The notes beneath the pieces were generated by a model. The model searched no databases, was not told the DNA's origin, and saw only the letters and a program-made list of their open reading frames with translations. Shown here piece after piece: positions 25,402 through 34,174 of a stretch of 53,307 nt of DNA (positions are counted from its first letter, which is position 1; each line of letters opens with the position of its first letter). The position numbers were made by a program, and so were the translations under genes. The stretch is from NCBI GenBank assembly GCA_949289635.1, contig CASEOS010000012.1:45660-98966 (forward strand). The letters run 5' to 3'. The stretch is from an uncultured Eubacteriales bacterium (GTDB lineage Bacteria; Bacillota; Clostridia; TANB77; CAG-508).

Positions 25402-27526
25402 AAAAGAAAAAATATCTATCAGGCAAAAGGAAACAAAGCGAAAAAGTAGTTATACAATTGCATTAGCAGGAAATCCCAATGTTGGAAAATCAACGATATT
25501 TAATAATCTAACAGGAATGAATCAACATACTGGTAATTGGACAGGAAAGACAGTTGCAAATGCAACAGGGTATTTCGAATATAGAGGAGAAATATATAAG
25601 CTTGTTGATATTCCTGGTACATATTCTATTATGTCTCATTCTGAAGAAGAAGAGATTGCTAGAAACTATATTTGTTTCGGGAATCCAGATGCAACTGTTG
25701 TGGTAGTGGATGCTACCTCTTTAGAAAGAAATTTAAATCTTGTATTACAAATAACAGAAATTACAGATAATCTAATTATTTGTGTCAATTTATTAGATGA
25801 AGCTAAAAAAAAGAAAATAACAATTGATTTGGAAGCATTATCCAATATATTAAAGGTACCAGTGGTAGGTGTTATAGCTAGAAAGAAAAAGACATTAAAT
25901 AATTTATTAAAATGTATGAGAACTGTTTGTAAGGAAAAAGAAAAAATAGATAAAATCTATCAAATTCAATATCAGGAGAACATAGAAAAGGCAATTAATC
26001 AAGTAAAAGAAATCATTATGGAACAGTATTCCATAGAAGAAAAACTAGCCAGATGGATAAGCATAAAAGTGTTGGATGGGGAAGTACGTATTTTAAAAGA
26101 AATAGAGAAACAGTTACATATAGAATTAATAAATCATATAGAGATAGATAAAGTAAAAAAAGAAGCATTAGAAACATTAGAAAAAGAAGGTATTTATCCA
26201 AAAGAATTTAAAGAAAAAATGGTATCAACCATTGTAAAAGATGCAGAAAAAATAGGGAAAAAGGTGTGTCAATTTGAAAATAAAGATTATGCTAGCAAAG
26301 ATAGAAAAATTGATAAAATATTGACTTCTAAAAAATATGGAATTCCTATTATGATTTTGTTTTTGCTACTTATATTTTGGATTACGATAGTAGGAGCCAA
26401 TTATCCATCACAGTTTTTATTTAGTCTATTTGGAAATATACAAGAAAAATTAATCGAATTTGCTACCTACATACATTGTCCAGAATGGTTATCCAATATG
26501 TTAATTTTAGGTGTTTATCAAACGTTAACATGGGTCATATCGGTTATGTTGCCACCAATGGCTATCTTTTTTCCATTATTCACCATATTAGAAGATTTAG
26601 GGTATTTACCAAGAATTGCATTTAATATGGATGGCTTTTTTAAAAAAGCTTGTTGCAGTGGAAAACAAATGATTACCATGTGTATGGGATTTGGTTGTAA
26701 TAGTTGTGGAGTCACAGGATGTAGAATTATTGATTCACCAAGAGAAAGATTGATTGCCATATTAACCAATAATTTGGTTCCATGTAATGGAAGATTTCCA
26801 TTTTTAATTACCATTGCGACAATATTTATTGCAGGAACAATAGAAGGAATAGCTTCTTCTATTATATCTACAATAGCCGTTATGGGTGTAATTATTCTAG
26901 GAATTATGATGACACTGATAATATCTAAAATTTTATCAAAAACCATCTTAAAAGGAATGTCATCATCTTTTGTATTAGAATTACCACCATATCGAAAGCC
27001 ACAATTTTTAAAAGTATTGGTTAGGTCTATTTTTGATAGAACTATTTTTATATTAGGAAGGGCTATTGCAGTTGCGGCACCTGCGGGGCTTGTTATTTGG
27101 TTATTTGCCAATATTGGTATACAAGGAGAAAGCTTATTAACCATAATTGCAAACTTTTTAGATCCGTTAGCAAATCTTATGGGATTAGATGGGTATATTT
27201 TAACTGCTTTTATCTTAGGAATACCTGCCAATGAAATTGTACTTCCGATTATTCTTATGTGTTATATGCAAGGAACCTCGTTGGTGAATATGGAAGATAC
27301 ATTTGCAATTGGGGAAATTTTAAGGCAAAATGGCTGGACGATACTAACAGCAATCAATGTGATGCTATTTACAGTATTCCATTTTCCTTGTGCGACAACT
27401 TTACTTACTATTAAAAAGGAGACAGGAAGTTGGAAGTGGACAGCAATTAGTTTCTTAATTCCAACAGCTTGTGGAATTGTTTTTTGTATGTTGACGAGTT
27501 TGGTTTATCATATTTTTGTAGTTTAA
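25394..27526 (+). CDS. feoB: Ferrous iron transport protein B
   Basis: GTPase-coupled Fe(II) importer of the cytoplasmic membrane, about 710 residues. The N-terminal G domain has ALAGNPNVGKSTIFN (G1), the HTGNWTGKTV switch region (G2), VDIPGTYSI (G3) and CVNLLDEAKK (G4, NxxD type). A helical linker follows, then two Gate regions with about eight or more helices, including KACCSGKQMITMCMGFGCNSCGVTGCRI, rich in Cys, and EIVLPIILMCYMQG. The start is uncertain: ATG 25394 and 25382 are in frame, with a GTG at 25355 further out. I favour 25394 because a leader ORF ends across it. Confidence 0.95.
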   Translation: MSKKEKISIRQKETKRKSSYTIALAGNPNVGKSTIFNNLTGMNQHTGNWTGKTVANATGYFEYRGEIYKLVDIPGTYSIMSHSEEEEIARNYICFGNPDATVVVVDATSLERNLNLVLQITEITDNLIICVNLLDEAKKKKITIDLEALSNILKVPVVGVIARKKKTLNNLLKCMRTVCKEKEKIDKIYQIQYQENIEKAINQVKEIIMEQYSIEEKLARWISIKVLDGEVRILKEIEKQLHIELINHIEIDKVKKEALETLEKEGIYPKEFKEKMVSTIVKDAEKIGKKVCQFENKDYASKDRKIDKILTSKKYGIPIMILFLLLIFWITIVGANYPSQFLFSLFGNIQEKLIEFATYIHCPEWLSNMLILGVYQTLTWVISVMLPPMAIFFPLFTILEDLGYLPRIAFNMDGFFKKACCSGKQMITMCMGFGCNSCGVTGCRIIDSPRERLIAILTNNLVPCNGRFPFLITIATIFIAGTIEGIASSIISTIAVMGVIILGIMMTLIISKILSKTILKGMSSSFVLELPPYRKPQFLKVLVRSIFDRTIFILGRAIAVAAPAGLVIWLFANIGIQGESLLTIIANFLDPLANLMGLDGYILTAFILGIPANEIVLPIILMCYMQGTSLVNMEDTFAIGEILRQNGWTILTAINVMLFTVFHFPCATTLLTIKKETGSWKWTAISFLIPTACGIVFCMLTSLVYHIFVV

Positions 27527-27544
27527 CATAATTTGTGGTATAAT
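27516..27544 (+). promoter_or_regulatory. Promoter of the 87-residue protein gene, inside the end of feoB
   Basis: TTGTAG (27516-27521), 17-base spacer, TATAAT (27539-27544) with an extended TGG element directly upstream. A small hairpin GACATT/AATGTC (27545-27561) follows in the predicted leader. Confidence 0.7.
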
Positions 27545-27598
27545 GACATTAGACCAATGTCTGCTCAACGCCAAATAAAATGACAGGAGGATTATAAA

Positions 27599-27862
27599 AT
27601 GCTTAAATATATAAAAGAAATGTTACCATACCCATATTGCTATCTAGGGGCTGCCGGTACTATTTATAGTATAGCAGAAGATAGAGAATTACGGAAACAT
27701 GTAAAATATAATGGAGAATTGGATCAATTTGAGATTCCCATTTCAGAGTTGAACAAAAAAGGAAAACTTCCATCTATAGTTCGTTTTCCTCAGAAAATAG
27801 AAGAGACATCTATCAGCTGGTATGTTGATAGAAGCGATAACTTCTGTTTTAAAATTGAATAA
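27599..27862 (+). CDS. Small protein of unknown function
   Basis: 87 residues, soluble, with no family that I recognise. Visible landmarks: MLPYPYCYLGAAGTIYSIAEDREL in the first third and SWYVDRSDNFCFKIE at the end. A good AGGAGG lies at 27585-27590. It has its own extended -10 promoter. Its mRNA would carry a 9-base leader segment exactly complementary to the loop of the hairpin after the gene. It is convergent with the Panacea gene. Confidence 0.7.
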   Translation: MLKYIKEMLPYPYCYLGAAGTIYSIAEDRELRKHVKYNGELDQFEIPISELNKKGKLPSIVRFPQKIEETSISWYVDRSDNFCFKIE

Positions 27863-27867
27863 ATATA

Positions 27868-27894
27868 CTCCCCATGTTGGCGTTGCATGGGGAG
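27868..27894 (+). terminator. Strong hairpin after the 87-residue protein gene
   Basis: CTCCCCATG (27868-27876) pairs perfectly with CATGGGGAG (27886-27894) around the 9-base loop TTGGCGTTG. No real T run follows (GTTTAAATATT), so simple intrinsic termination is uncertain. The whole loop is the reverse complement of CAACGCCAA at 27566-27574 in the same transcript's leader. Confidence 0.6.
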
Positions 27895-27926
27895 GTTTAA
27901 ATATTAAGAAGTTTAATATAAAAATA

Positions 27927-28505
27927 CTATAATTCTTCATATTGATGATACTCTTTAATTGTATCTAGTTTCATAGCAGAATATAATTTTCCAAGACCTT
28001 TAAAGCTTTTTGACCAAGGTGCATTATCTTTATGTGTTAAATCTACTAAATCTGCAGCAGATAAACTACCATATTTTTTTAATGTTTTTTCTATGCTAAT
28101 TAATTTTTCCGTTCCGCATTCTGCAAACAAAATTCTACTTTTAGCTGGCATTTCAGATATATCCTTACTATCAATATCATTTTTCTCTTCATCAATAGGC
28201 TTATATCCATATTCTTTATATCTTTTATAAACAGTATCTACTACTGGACCATATTTAAATGCATATATTTTATCTGTAAATAATTCTTTTCCAGTATCAC
28301 ATAGATAATCTGCAAAACATAAATATACTAATTTTTGGAGTTTCAATTGAGTGCAAGGTGTTTTTGATAAAATATATTTTGCAACATCTATGCCTTTTAA
28401 TTTTCTATCTTTTTTAAAATGTAAATTTTTTAGAATTTCTTGACTTGGGAATTCTAACATGTTAAACTTAATATAGTTAAACAGTAAGTCCTTTTGGTAT
28501 GCCAT
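27927..28505 (-). CDS. Panacea-domain (DUF4065, SocA-like) protein
   Basis: 192 residues. The domain is recognised by IDVAKYILSK, LKLQKLVYLCFADYLC, FTDKIYAFKYGPVVDTVYKRYKEYGY and the C-terminal LTHKDNAPWSKSF. Panacea proteins are mostly antitoxins of diverse type II toxin-antitoxin systems, or adaptors such as Caulobacter SocA. Here there is no co-directional partner: the flanks are a convergent small gene and a nucleoside phosphorylase. The start is uncertain because no Shine-Dalgarno is visible before the first ATG; a second in-frame ATG (MLEFPS, residue 16) has none either. A hairpin, TACCACT/AGTGGTA, lies upstream. Confidence 0.85.
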   Translation of the reverse strand: MAYQKDLLFNYIKFNMLEFPSQEILKNLHFKKDRKLKGIDVAKYILSKTPCTQLKLQKLVYLCFADYLCDTGKELFTDKIYAFKYGPVVDTVYKRYKEYGYKPIDEEKNDIDSKDISEMPAKSRILFAECGTEKLISIEKTLKKYGSLSAADLVDLTHKDNAPWSKSFKGLGKLYSAMKLDTIKEYHQYEEL

Positions 28506-28563
28506 AATCTAGGTAAGTGCTATGTGTTAGCATCATACTTAAGGCTATTTAACTAATTATTAT

Positions 28564-28588
28564 TACCACTAATAAGTGGTATTTTTTT
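28564..28588 (+). terminator. Plus-strand terminator-like hairpin upstream of the Panacea gene
   Basis: TACCACT (28564-28570) pairs with AGTGGTA (28575-28581), followed by seven T. It is oriented to stop plus-strand transcription, yet the only plus gene upstream ends 700 bases away. It might instead be an operator-like inverted repeat for the minus-strand gene. Confidence 0.5.
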
Positions 28589-28640
28589 GCCTTGAAATTT
28601 TTTACGAAAATTTTACTATTCATTTGTTTTTTACCATAAA

Positions 28641-28672
28641 AAAAGTATGTGTAGTTACGGTACACATACGAG
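28641..28672 (-). terminator. Terminator of the second nucleoside phosphorylase gene
   Basis: On the minus strand, GTATGTGTA pairs with TACACATAC around a short loop, followed by a run of T. It lies about 95 bases downstream of the stop at 28766. A second imperfect hairpin TATCCT/AGGATA (about 28680-28702) precedes it. Confidence 0.8.
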
Positions 28673-28765
28673 TAAATGTTATCCTCAACCTGACCTAGGA
28701 TACATTTTTATTATATTTAAGTAATAACATATTAATTTATATTAGTCAAATGAAAACTTATAATT

Positions 28766-29521
28766 TCATACTGAGATTGCTAACTCTAATGCAATCTCAA
28801 AATGCGTGAAATCATGTTGTGTTCCAGTCAAATCATTTTCTTTTTTTCGACTGTCCCAAACAGGTGCATCCAGTAAATCACCACTTGTTAAGAAATAGTA
28901 TAATTCTAAATTCCTAAAATCGCAAACAGATTGTAAAGCAGAACATTCCATTTCAACTGAAATACAGCCATCTTGTTTTCTTTTTTCAAAATTATGAACA
29001 GTTTCTCGATAGAAAGCATCTGTTGTCCAAGTTTTTTCTTCTACAAAAGGAAGATGGTGTTCTTTCATAAAGTTTGAAACAACAGGAGCATTTTTGATTT
29101 TTATATAGTCACTTGGTGCAGCATAATGATAAGAAGTTCCCTCATCTCGATAGGCATATGTTGGAACCATGATTTTACCATGAGAGATGTTTTTATCTAA
29201 AGAACCTGCACCACCAAAAACAACAAATTTATTGGTATCTAATATTTCAGTAGCATCTTCTAAAGCACCAACAGCGGTAGGGGCACCCATATAAGTTTTA
29301 TAAAATGCAATAACCTTATTTTTATATTCTAATTCATAAACAGATAAAGGACCAGTGACAAATTTTAGTTCACCAACTTTTTTACAGTCATAATGGTTAA
29401 GTACATAATCCTCTATGATATTCGAAAATGTAATAATACAAGCATCACATGTTAATCTATTTTCTTTTGGTTTAGGATTAATTTTTGCTTCTGACTTATT
29501 GTCAAAACTATTAGTTATCAT
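28766..29521 (-). CDS. Nucleoside phosphorylase (PNP/UDP family, uridine phosphorylase-like)
   Basis: 251 residues of the PNP_UDP_1 fold. FVVFGGAGSLDKNISHGKIMVP is the phosphate-binding glycine region, and CISVEMECSALQSVC is the ribose-binding Glu-Met-Glu element. TSGDLLDAPVWDSR is where the base-specificity Asp lies. It acts on nucleosides with phosphate in the cytoplasm; base preference is not clear. It is not close to the deoD product at 179. A run of about 27 residues before the domain (NKSEAKINPKPKENRL) is extra. It stands alone, with its own terminator. Confidence 0.88.
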   Translation of the reverse strand: MITNSFDNKSEAKINPKPKENRLTCDACIITFSNIIEDYVLNHYDCKKVGELKFVTGPLSVYELEYKNKVIAFYKTYMGAPTAVGALEDATEILDTNKFVVFGGAGSLDKNISHGKIMVPTYAYRDEGTSYHYAAPSDYIKIKNAPVVSNFMKEHHLPFVEEKTWTTDAFYRETVHNFEKRKQDGCISVEMECSALQSVCDFRNLELYYFLTSGDLLDAPVWDSRKKENDLTGTQHDFTHFEIALELAISV

Positions 29522-29631
29522 ATTATCACCTCTTAGTTAAATCGGATTTATTTATATCAACTATATCATAAGTGCAAAAATTATGATAGTGCTGTATTAG
29601 ATATTAAATTATTTGTTCATAAAACCAGTTA

Positions 29632-29654
29632 GACCGCCTCAAGGAGAGACGGTC
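29632..29654 (-). terminator. Hairpin after the HD-domain gene
   Basis: GACCG-CTC and GAG-CGGTC form a stem with one mismatch at 29632-29654; on the minus strand it is followed by a modest GGTTTTAT. It is placed correctly to end the HD gene transcript, but the T run is weak. Confidence 0.55.
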
Positions 29655-29664
29655 ATTGGGTGTG

Positions 29665-30813
29665 TTAGTCAATGTCTTTAATTGCAAATTTCGCATATCT
29701 CAAGTAATAATCGTGTAACTCCTGAAAAAGCGGTGGCAATTGATAAACATTGTCAGAAAGCTGTTTATCGAACTTTTCAATAGCTTCTTTGAAATATGGA
29801 TCTCGAGTTCCAGCTCTACACTGTCTCCAACATTCAGAATCTGCTGCTAACATATCAGCAGGTTTTATCCACTTATGGAAAGTTGACTCTTTTTCCTTAA
29901 GCAGATTACGTATGTTTTCTGCAATGTACGAAGATATCTTTGAAAAAAAGTGTTTGTTTAACATTATTTCCTCAAAAATGTCAACAGCCTTTTTAAGTCC
30001 AGGTATTCCATACTTAATAGGTGATGGGTAGTCTGTTGTCCAGACTTCTCCTAAATCGTGGAAAATGCCCATGAAAAACATCATTGCTGCTACTCTTTCA
30101 TCGAAATTTTGTAATCCGATAAGATATGAAAAAATGGCAGTATCAAGTAAATGTCCAAGAACAGAACAATTTAAGAGATAGGGGTAAACTGACCACCTGT
30201 TTTGGTTACGAAGTTTTGAAATCTTTTTAAACCTTCTAAAATAGGTTCTATAAAATTTATTAAATACTTTTACTCCAGGAATGTAGTAAAAATTTTTAAT
30301 AGATTTCTGGATTTCAAACTTTTTTTCAAAATATTCCAAAGTAGATCGTTTACCTATTGCGGATAACTCTACCTTTGAGGTAAGTTTTGTTGCAGCTTTA
30401 TAGATTTCCATTTCATATGTGTTTAAACCTTCACATATGAAATTACAAAAATCTTCATTAGTCAGTTCGGTGATATATTCTTTGGTTTTTTCATCGAACG
30501 CTTCTTTTTCGATATTACCAATTTCACATACTTGTTTGTTAATATGTTCTGGTGTATCGAAAGATACATATACCTTTTTGAATGCTCTATACAGGACAAT
30601 CTTTGGAAAATTTTCCCAATGAATGATTTTACCTTTTTCTTCCGCATAAGATGCTAAAAGATAAGCGGCAATACAATTGAACCCTTGTTTTGCAAGTTCA
30701 TTGTAGGTATCGTCCTTGATAAAAGATGTCCACCGACGTAAACAATTTAACCGCTTCAAGATCTCGTTTAACGCTTTTAGCGTAGCGAGATTTAAACACT
30801 CTTTTTTAAACAT
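29665..30813 (-). CDS. HD-domain hydrolase (YfbR-like)
   Basis: About 382 residues. The HD metal centre is visible: GHLLDTAIFSYLIG, FMGIFHDLGEVWTTDYPSP (the His-Asp pair) and KPADMLAADSE (the distal Asp). This is the pattern of YfbR-type 5'-nucleotidases and related HD phosphohydrolases. A second, less conserved N-terminal half (about 1-190) contains another helical region. I chose ATG 30813, behind AAGGAGGATAATAAA; an upstream in-frame ATG at 30855 has no such site. The gene looks a little richer in G+C than its neighbours, which could mean transfer. The substrate is unknown. Confidence 0.82.
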   Translation of the reverse strand: MFKKECLNLATLKALNEILKRLNCLRRWTSFIKDDTYNELAKQGFNCIAAYLLASYAEEKGKIIHWENFPKIVLYRAFKKVYVSFDTPEHINKQVCEIGNIEKEAFDEKTKEYITELTNEDFCNFICEGLNTYEMEIYKAATKLTSKVELSAIGKRSTLEYFEKKFEIQKSIKNFYYIPGVKVFNKFYRTYFRRFKKISKLRNQNRWSVYPYLLNCSVLGHLLDTAIFSYLIGLQNFDERVAAMMFFMGIFHDLGEVWTTDYPSPIKYGIPGLKKAVDIFEEIMLNKHFFSKISSYIAENIRNLLKEKESTFHKWIKPADMLAADSECWRQCRAGTRDPYFKEAIEKFDKQLSDNVYQLPPLFQELHDYYLRYAKFAIKDID

Positions 30814-31029
30814 TTTATTATCCTCCTTATTAATTAATTGTCCTCTTGCATACACCTGATGTCACGCAAGGAAGACTCCTACTAAATGTTATCATTTTAT
30901 ATTATAGCACAAAATTATGTATACTTCAACAAAAAGAATCATCCTTATTTTTTAAGAATAGACGATACAGAAATATATAAAATTATTCTATGCTAAAACA
31001 AGGAAGGAAAAATTCCTTCCTTATCATAA

Positions 31030-32018
31030 TTACCATTTCTTTTTCAAATTGATTAACTCTGAAATATATCCTATTAGACAATATGGTGCTAAAATAAAAG
31101 CATATACCAAAATATACACAATAAATGCTAAAAAACTTCTTTTTTCTAGTTTACAATCAATTTCTTTTAGCATATTTTTTCTCTTGACTTCGATTAATAA
31201 GCATAATAATAGTCCAAAAGGAATAACTAATAAAGAAATCCAACCAAGTAATAAAGGATTTCCAAAAGTTAAGAAAATTAAGCTAAGTGGTACAAAAATT
31301 AGAAGAGCTAAATCGATAAAAGGGAAAAAGGCATTAAAGCATGCTAAGAATTTAGACTTCAATGACATTTTCTTAGAAGTTAATATTTTATTCTTTTTAA
31401 AAGCTTCTATCATACCTCTAGCCCATCTTTTTCTTTGTTTGCCCAATTCCTTATATTTTTCTGGAACAACTGTAAATGCAATTGCATTTTTAGCAAAATT
31501 GGTTTCATAACCTTTACTTAATAAATGCCAAGTAAGAACAATATCTTCTCCTACACAATGTTGCCAACCACCAATTTCTTTTAGTATTTTGGTTTTATAA
31601 GCACTAAAAGCACCTTGTGCAACTAATGTGGAATGGTAATTACCTTGCATTAGTTTTATACCAAAGATACCTAGTGTATAATCCCATTGTTGTATTTTTG
31701 TCATAAAGTTCTTTTTTGCTTTTTAATGGAGTTAAGTGTATCTTCTATTGATCTTTTTGCATTATATACTGGTATCAAAATTGTAACATCTTCTTCTTTT
31801 TTACTATAGGATTTCTTATCTTTTTTATGAAGTAATAAACTAACAAAGTTAAATACATAATGAAATCCTGGGATAATGGCTATAAAAGTTACTAGATAAA
31901 TTGCTAAGAAATAGCCTAAATAACATGAAATATCATAAATCCAATTGATATTGATACATATTGAGCAGATAAGACATATTAGTGCGATTATCATAGATAT
32001 GAAAAATATTTTTATCAC
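31030..32018 (-). pseudogene. Broken family 2 polysaccharide synthase (PgaC/IcaA-like)
   Basis: Two minus-strand pieces overlap by ATGA. The 5' piece (32018-31701) has two membrane helices and the start of the GT domain, VTILIPVYNAKRSIEDTLNSI, then a stop. The 3' piece (31704-31030) resumes at KIQQWDYTLGIFG, then AQGAFSAYKT, GGWQHCVGEDIVLTWHLL, QRKRWARGMIEAF and four C-terminal helices. The central stretch of about 75-100 residues, which should hold the first Asp and the DxD metal site, is gone. An internal deletion with a frameshift is the simplest reading, and the product cannot be active. The intact enzyme would polymerise N-acetylglucosamine at the membrane. It is divergent from a deacetylase remnant. 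Confidence 0.85.
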
Positions 32019-32105
32019 CTCATAGTATCTTATGAAACTGTCGAAAAATCGTGATAAGTATCAAAAAATGTCTATCATAAATATAATAAAAAGAGGTGAA
32101 GTAAA

Positions 32106-32485
32106 GTGAGTACAAAGAAAAAGTTGATAATTGTATGTATGCTTATTTTTGTAATTGTGGTTTTTATCGGAATGGTTATTAGACAAAAAAGAGATACGAA
32201 AAAAGCAGATATTAAAGTTCCCATCTTGCTATATCATAATTTCGTAAACACCGTTCCAGAAAGTGATCCAGATAATTTTAATTATATAAATACACCAGAA
32301 AGTTTTGAAGAAAATATAAAATATTTAGGTTGGGAAGAATGTTTAGAAATGCAAAACAGTAATCTTATAGAGATATTGGAATGAATAACTTTAAAAATTT
32401 AGATAAACAGGCTATTAAGAGAATGAATATTCCTTGTGAGATGACAGGGAAGGAGATTATAGAGGAAATAGAGGCATATAAGTAA
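32106..32485 (+). pseudogene. Remnant of a membrane-anchored polysaccharide deacetylase (PgaB/IcaB-like)
   Basis: The first frame (GTG 32106 to 32384) gives an N-terminal membrane anchor and VPILLYHNFVNTVPESDPDN, the usual start of a NodB-type deacetylase, then YINTPESFEENIKYL fused to GWEECLEMQNSNLIEI, which normally lies much later in the domain. A second piece in another frame (32381-32485, 34 residues: NNFKNLDKQAIKRMNIPCEM and on) looks like the C-terminal tail. The catalytic DDG and HxxxH regions are missing. At least two internal deletions are needed. It is paired with the broken synthase on the opposite strand. Confidence 0.75.
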
Positions 32486-32505
32486 AAGTATTTAGAAAAA
32501 TCAAA

Positions 32506-32534
32506 GGGAAACTTGAAATAAGTTTCCCTGTTTT
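32506..32534. terminator. Terminator between the deacetylase remnant and the M20 gene
   Basis: GGGAAACTT (32506-32514) pairs with AAGTTTCCC (32520-32528), followed by TGTTTTA on the plus strand and preceded by an A-rich stretch, so it may serve both converging genes. Confidence 0.7.
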
Positions 32535-32551
32535 AAATTTCATAAATTATA

Positions 32552-33934
32552 TTAACTTAACATATTTTCATAATCCGTATCGCGACTAGTAACTTTGGAA
32601 GTAGGAATGTGTGAAGATTCATAAGTAGATCTAGGAATATTAGTAACTCTTTGTGCATCTCTAAATCTTTCTTCTAAGAGTTCTTTAGATAATTGTGTAA
32701 AAAGTGTTGTGGCAGGTTGAATGAATTTCTTTTTTGTATGTTCTTCAGGATTATGACTTCCACCTGTAGAAGGAATAAATATCATTGTTTTTTCTTTAGC
32801 TGGTATATAGCCTGTATCTTGACCAGGGTATGAAGGCATTTCAATTGCTTGTATTCCTTTTTGACTACAAATAGTGGTTAATTTTTGGTTTAGTTCTTTA
32901 CTGGTAACAACAGGAGTACCTTTAGAAACAACTGTTGGAGTAATTTTTGTTTTTGTTTTTGCTTCTACTTGTTGTCTAATATTTTCAAAATCTTCTAATA
33001 CAGTTTCTGGAGTGTTTTCTCCTTGAAGACGAAAATCAATTAAGCCATTTGCTTGGTTTGGTATTTGATTAAAACTACCATTGTGTCCAGGTGTATTAAT
33101 TTCAACTTGACTAGCTCTACCAAGACCTTGCTTTTCATAACGTTTTCCTAGTTTTCGAACTTTTTTACCAATAAAAGCGGTAGCATCCACTGCATTTTTT
33201 CTTTTCTTCATAGGTGTAGAACCTGTATGGTTGGCTTGTCCTTCTACATCATATTTGATTCTTACTGCTGAACCAATAGAATTGATAATACCAATTGTAT
33301 CTTGTTTATTTTTTTTGTAAGCCTTTTTTAAGCTATCATATTGTTCAATATGTGCTTCTAAAGAATAATCAACTGTGTCAAATATTTTATCAACTTCTTG
33401 AATATCATCGACATGTTCTTTTAAATAAGAATTTGCAAAATTAATAGCTTCTTGTAAAGTGATTGTTTTTCCTTGTTTTAAAGCATTTTGATCCACAATG
33501 GAAGAAAAATCTTCTTCTGTAATCGTACCATTTAAGTATTTACTTCCTAAACAAGCATTGCCAAAACGACTGGATTCCTCACAAGCATAGATAGGAACTT
33601 TAATAATGCCAGTACATTTTTTACTTTTTATTAAACTTTCGGCTGTTTGTAGACCTACTACAACACCAACTGGGCCATCAAATTGTCCTCCATTGTAAAC
33701 GGAATCTGTATGAGAACCAATGGCAATTGTTTTTTGAGGATGATTTCCAATAGAAATCGTACCACAAATATTTCCAGCTTTATCAAGTGTTATTTGCATA
33801 CCTAATGCTTTCATTTTTTCAATAATTTTTATTTTATATTTCATATCATCTTCTGTATAACCTAATCGATTGATAGGTTCTTTTGAGTTAAAATCAAAAA
33901 AATCTTCTAATTTAATCATACGTTCTTGTTCCAT
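32552..33934 (-). CDS. M20-family amidohydrolase (N-carbamoyl-L-amino acid hydrolase/allantoate amidohydrolase type)
   Basis: Zn-dependent amidase that cleaves N-carbamoyl or ureido groups. 460 residues. The di-metal ligands are visible: IAIGSHTDSV (His, then Asp), QFDGPVGVVVGL (bridging Asp), YACEESSRFG (Glu pair), EAHIEQYDSL (His) and STGGSHNPEEH (final His). The lid domain contains GQANHTGSTPMKKRKNAV. The C-terminal 35 residues (RDAQRVTNIPRST onward) extend past the usual end. It is monocistronic, with no hydantoinase or allantoinase gene beside it, so the natural substrate is open. Confidence 0.9.
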   Translation of the reverse strand: MEQERMIKLEDFFDFNSKEPINRLGYTEDDMKYKIKIIEKMKALGMQITLDKAGNICGTISIGNHPQKTIAIGSHTDSVYNGGQFDGPVGVVVGLQTAESLIKSKKCTGIIKVPIYACEESSRFGNACLGSKYLNGTITEEDFSSIVDQNALKQGKTITLQEAINFANSYLKEHVDDIQEVDKIFDTVDYSLEAHIEQYDSLKKAYKKNKQDTIGIINSIGSAVRIKYDVEGQANHTGSTPMKKRKNAVDATAFIGKKVRKLGKRYEKQGLGRASQVEINTPGHNGSFNQIPNQANGLIDFRLQGENTPETVLEDFENIRQQVEAKTKTKITPTVVSKGTPVVTSKELNQKLTTICSQKGIQAIEMPSYPGQDTGYIPAKEKTMIFIPSTGGSHNPEEHTKKKFIQPATTLFTQLSKELLEERFRDAQRVTNIPRSTYESSHIPTSKVTSRDTDYENMLS

Positions 33935-34174
33935 ATTTATGTTCCTTTCAAAAAAATTATAAACAGTATATCATATCAAGTTAGTCTTTGCAATATATAG
34001 GGGAATATCAATGTGTATTAGTTATATGAAACAGGGAGTAATTAATACCCAATAACCAAAAAATCTCCTGCGTAAATTAAATAAAGAAGGATTAATTTCA
34101 TAAATTAACTTTACCCCCTTTTAAAAATGAAGAAAATGGTATACAATAGTAAAAAAGTTAGAATTAGGAGAGGG
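33935..34174. other. Intergenic region upstream of recJ
   Basis: About 240 bases between the start of the minus-strand M20 gene and the structured recJ leader. GGTATACAAT around 34138-34148 is a plausible extended -10 for the recJ transcript, placing the 34175-34298 hairpin in its leader. No ORF is seen. Confidence 0.4.

Noticed and set aside
26518..27231. Long open frame on the minus strand inside feoB (237 codons)
   Set aside because: It is the antisense shadow of the feoB membrane domain, with no ribosome site and no family resemblance.
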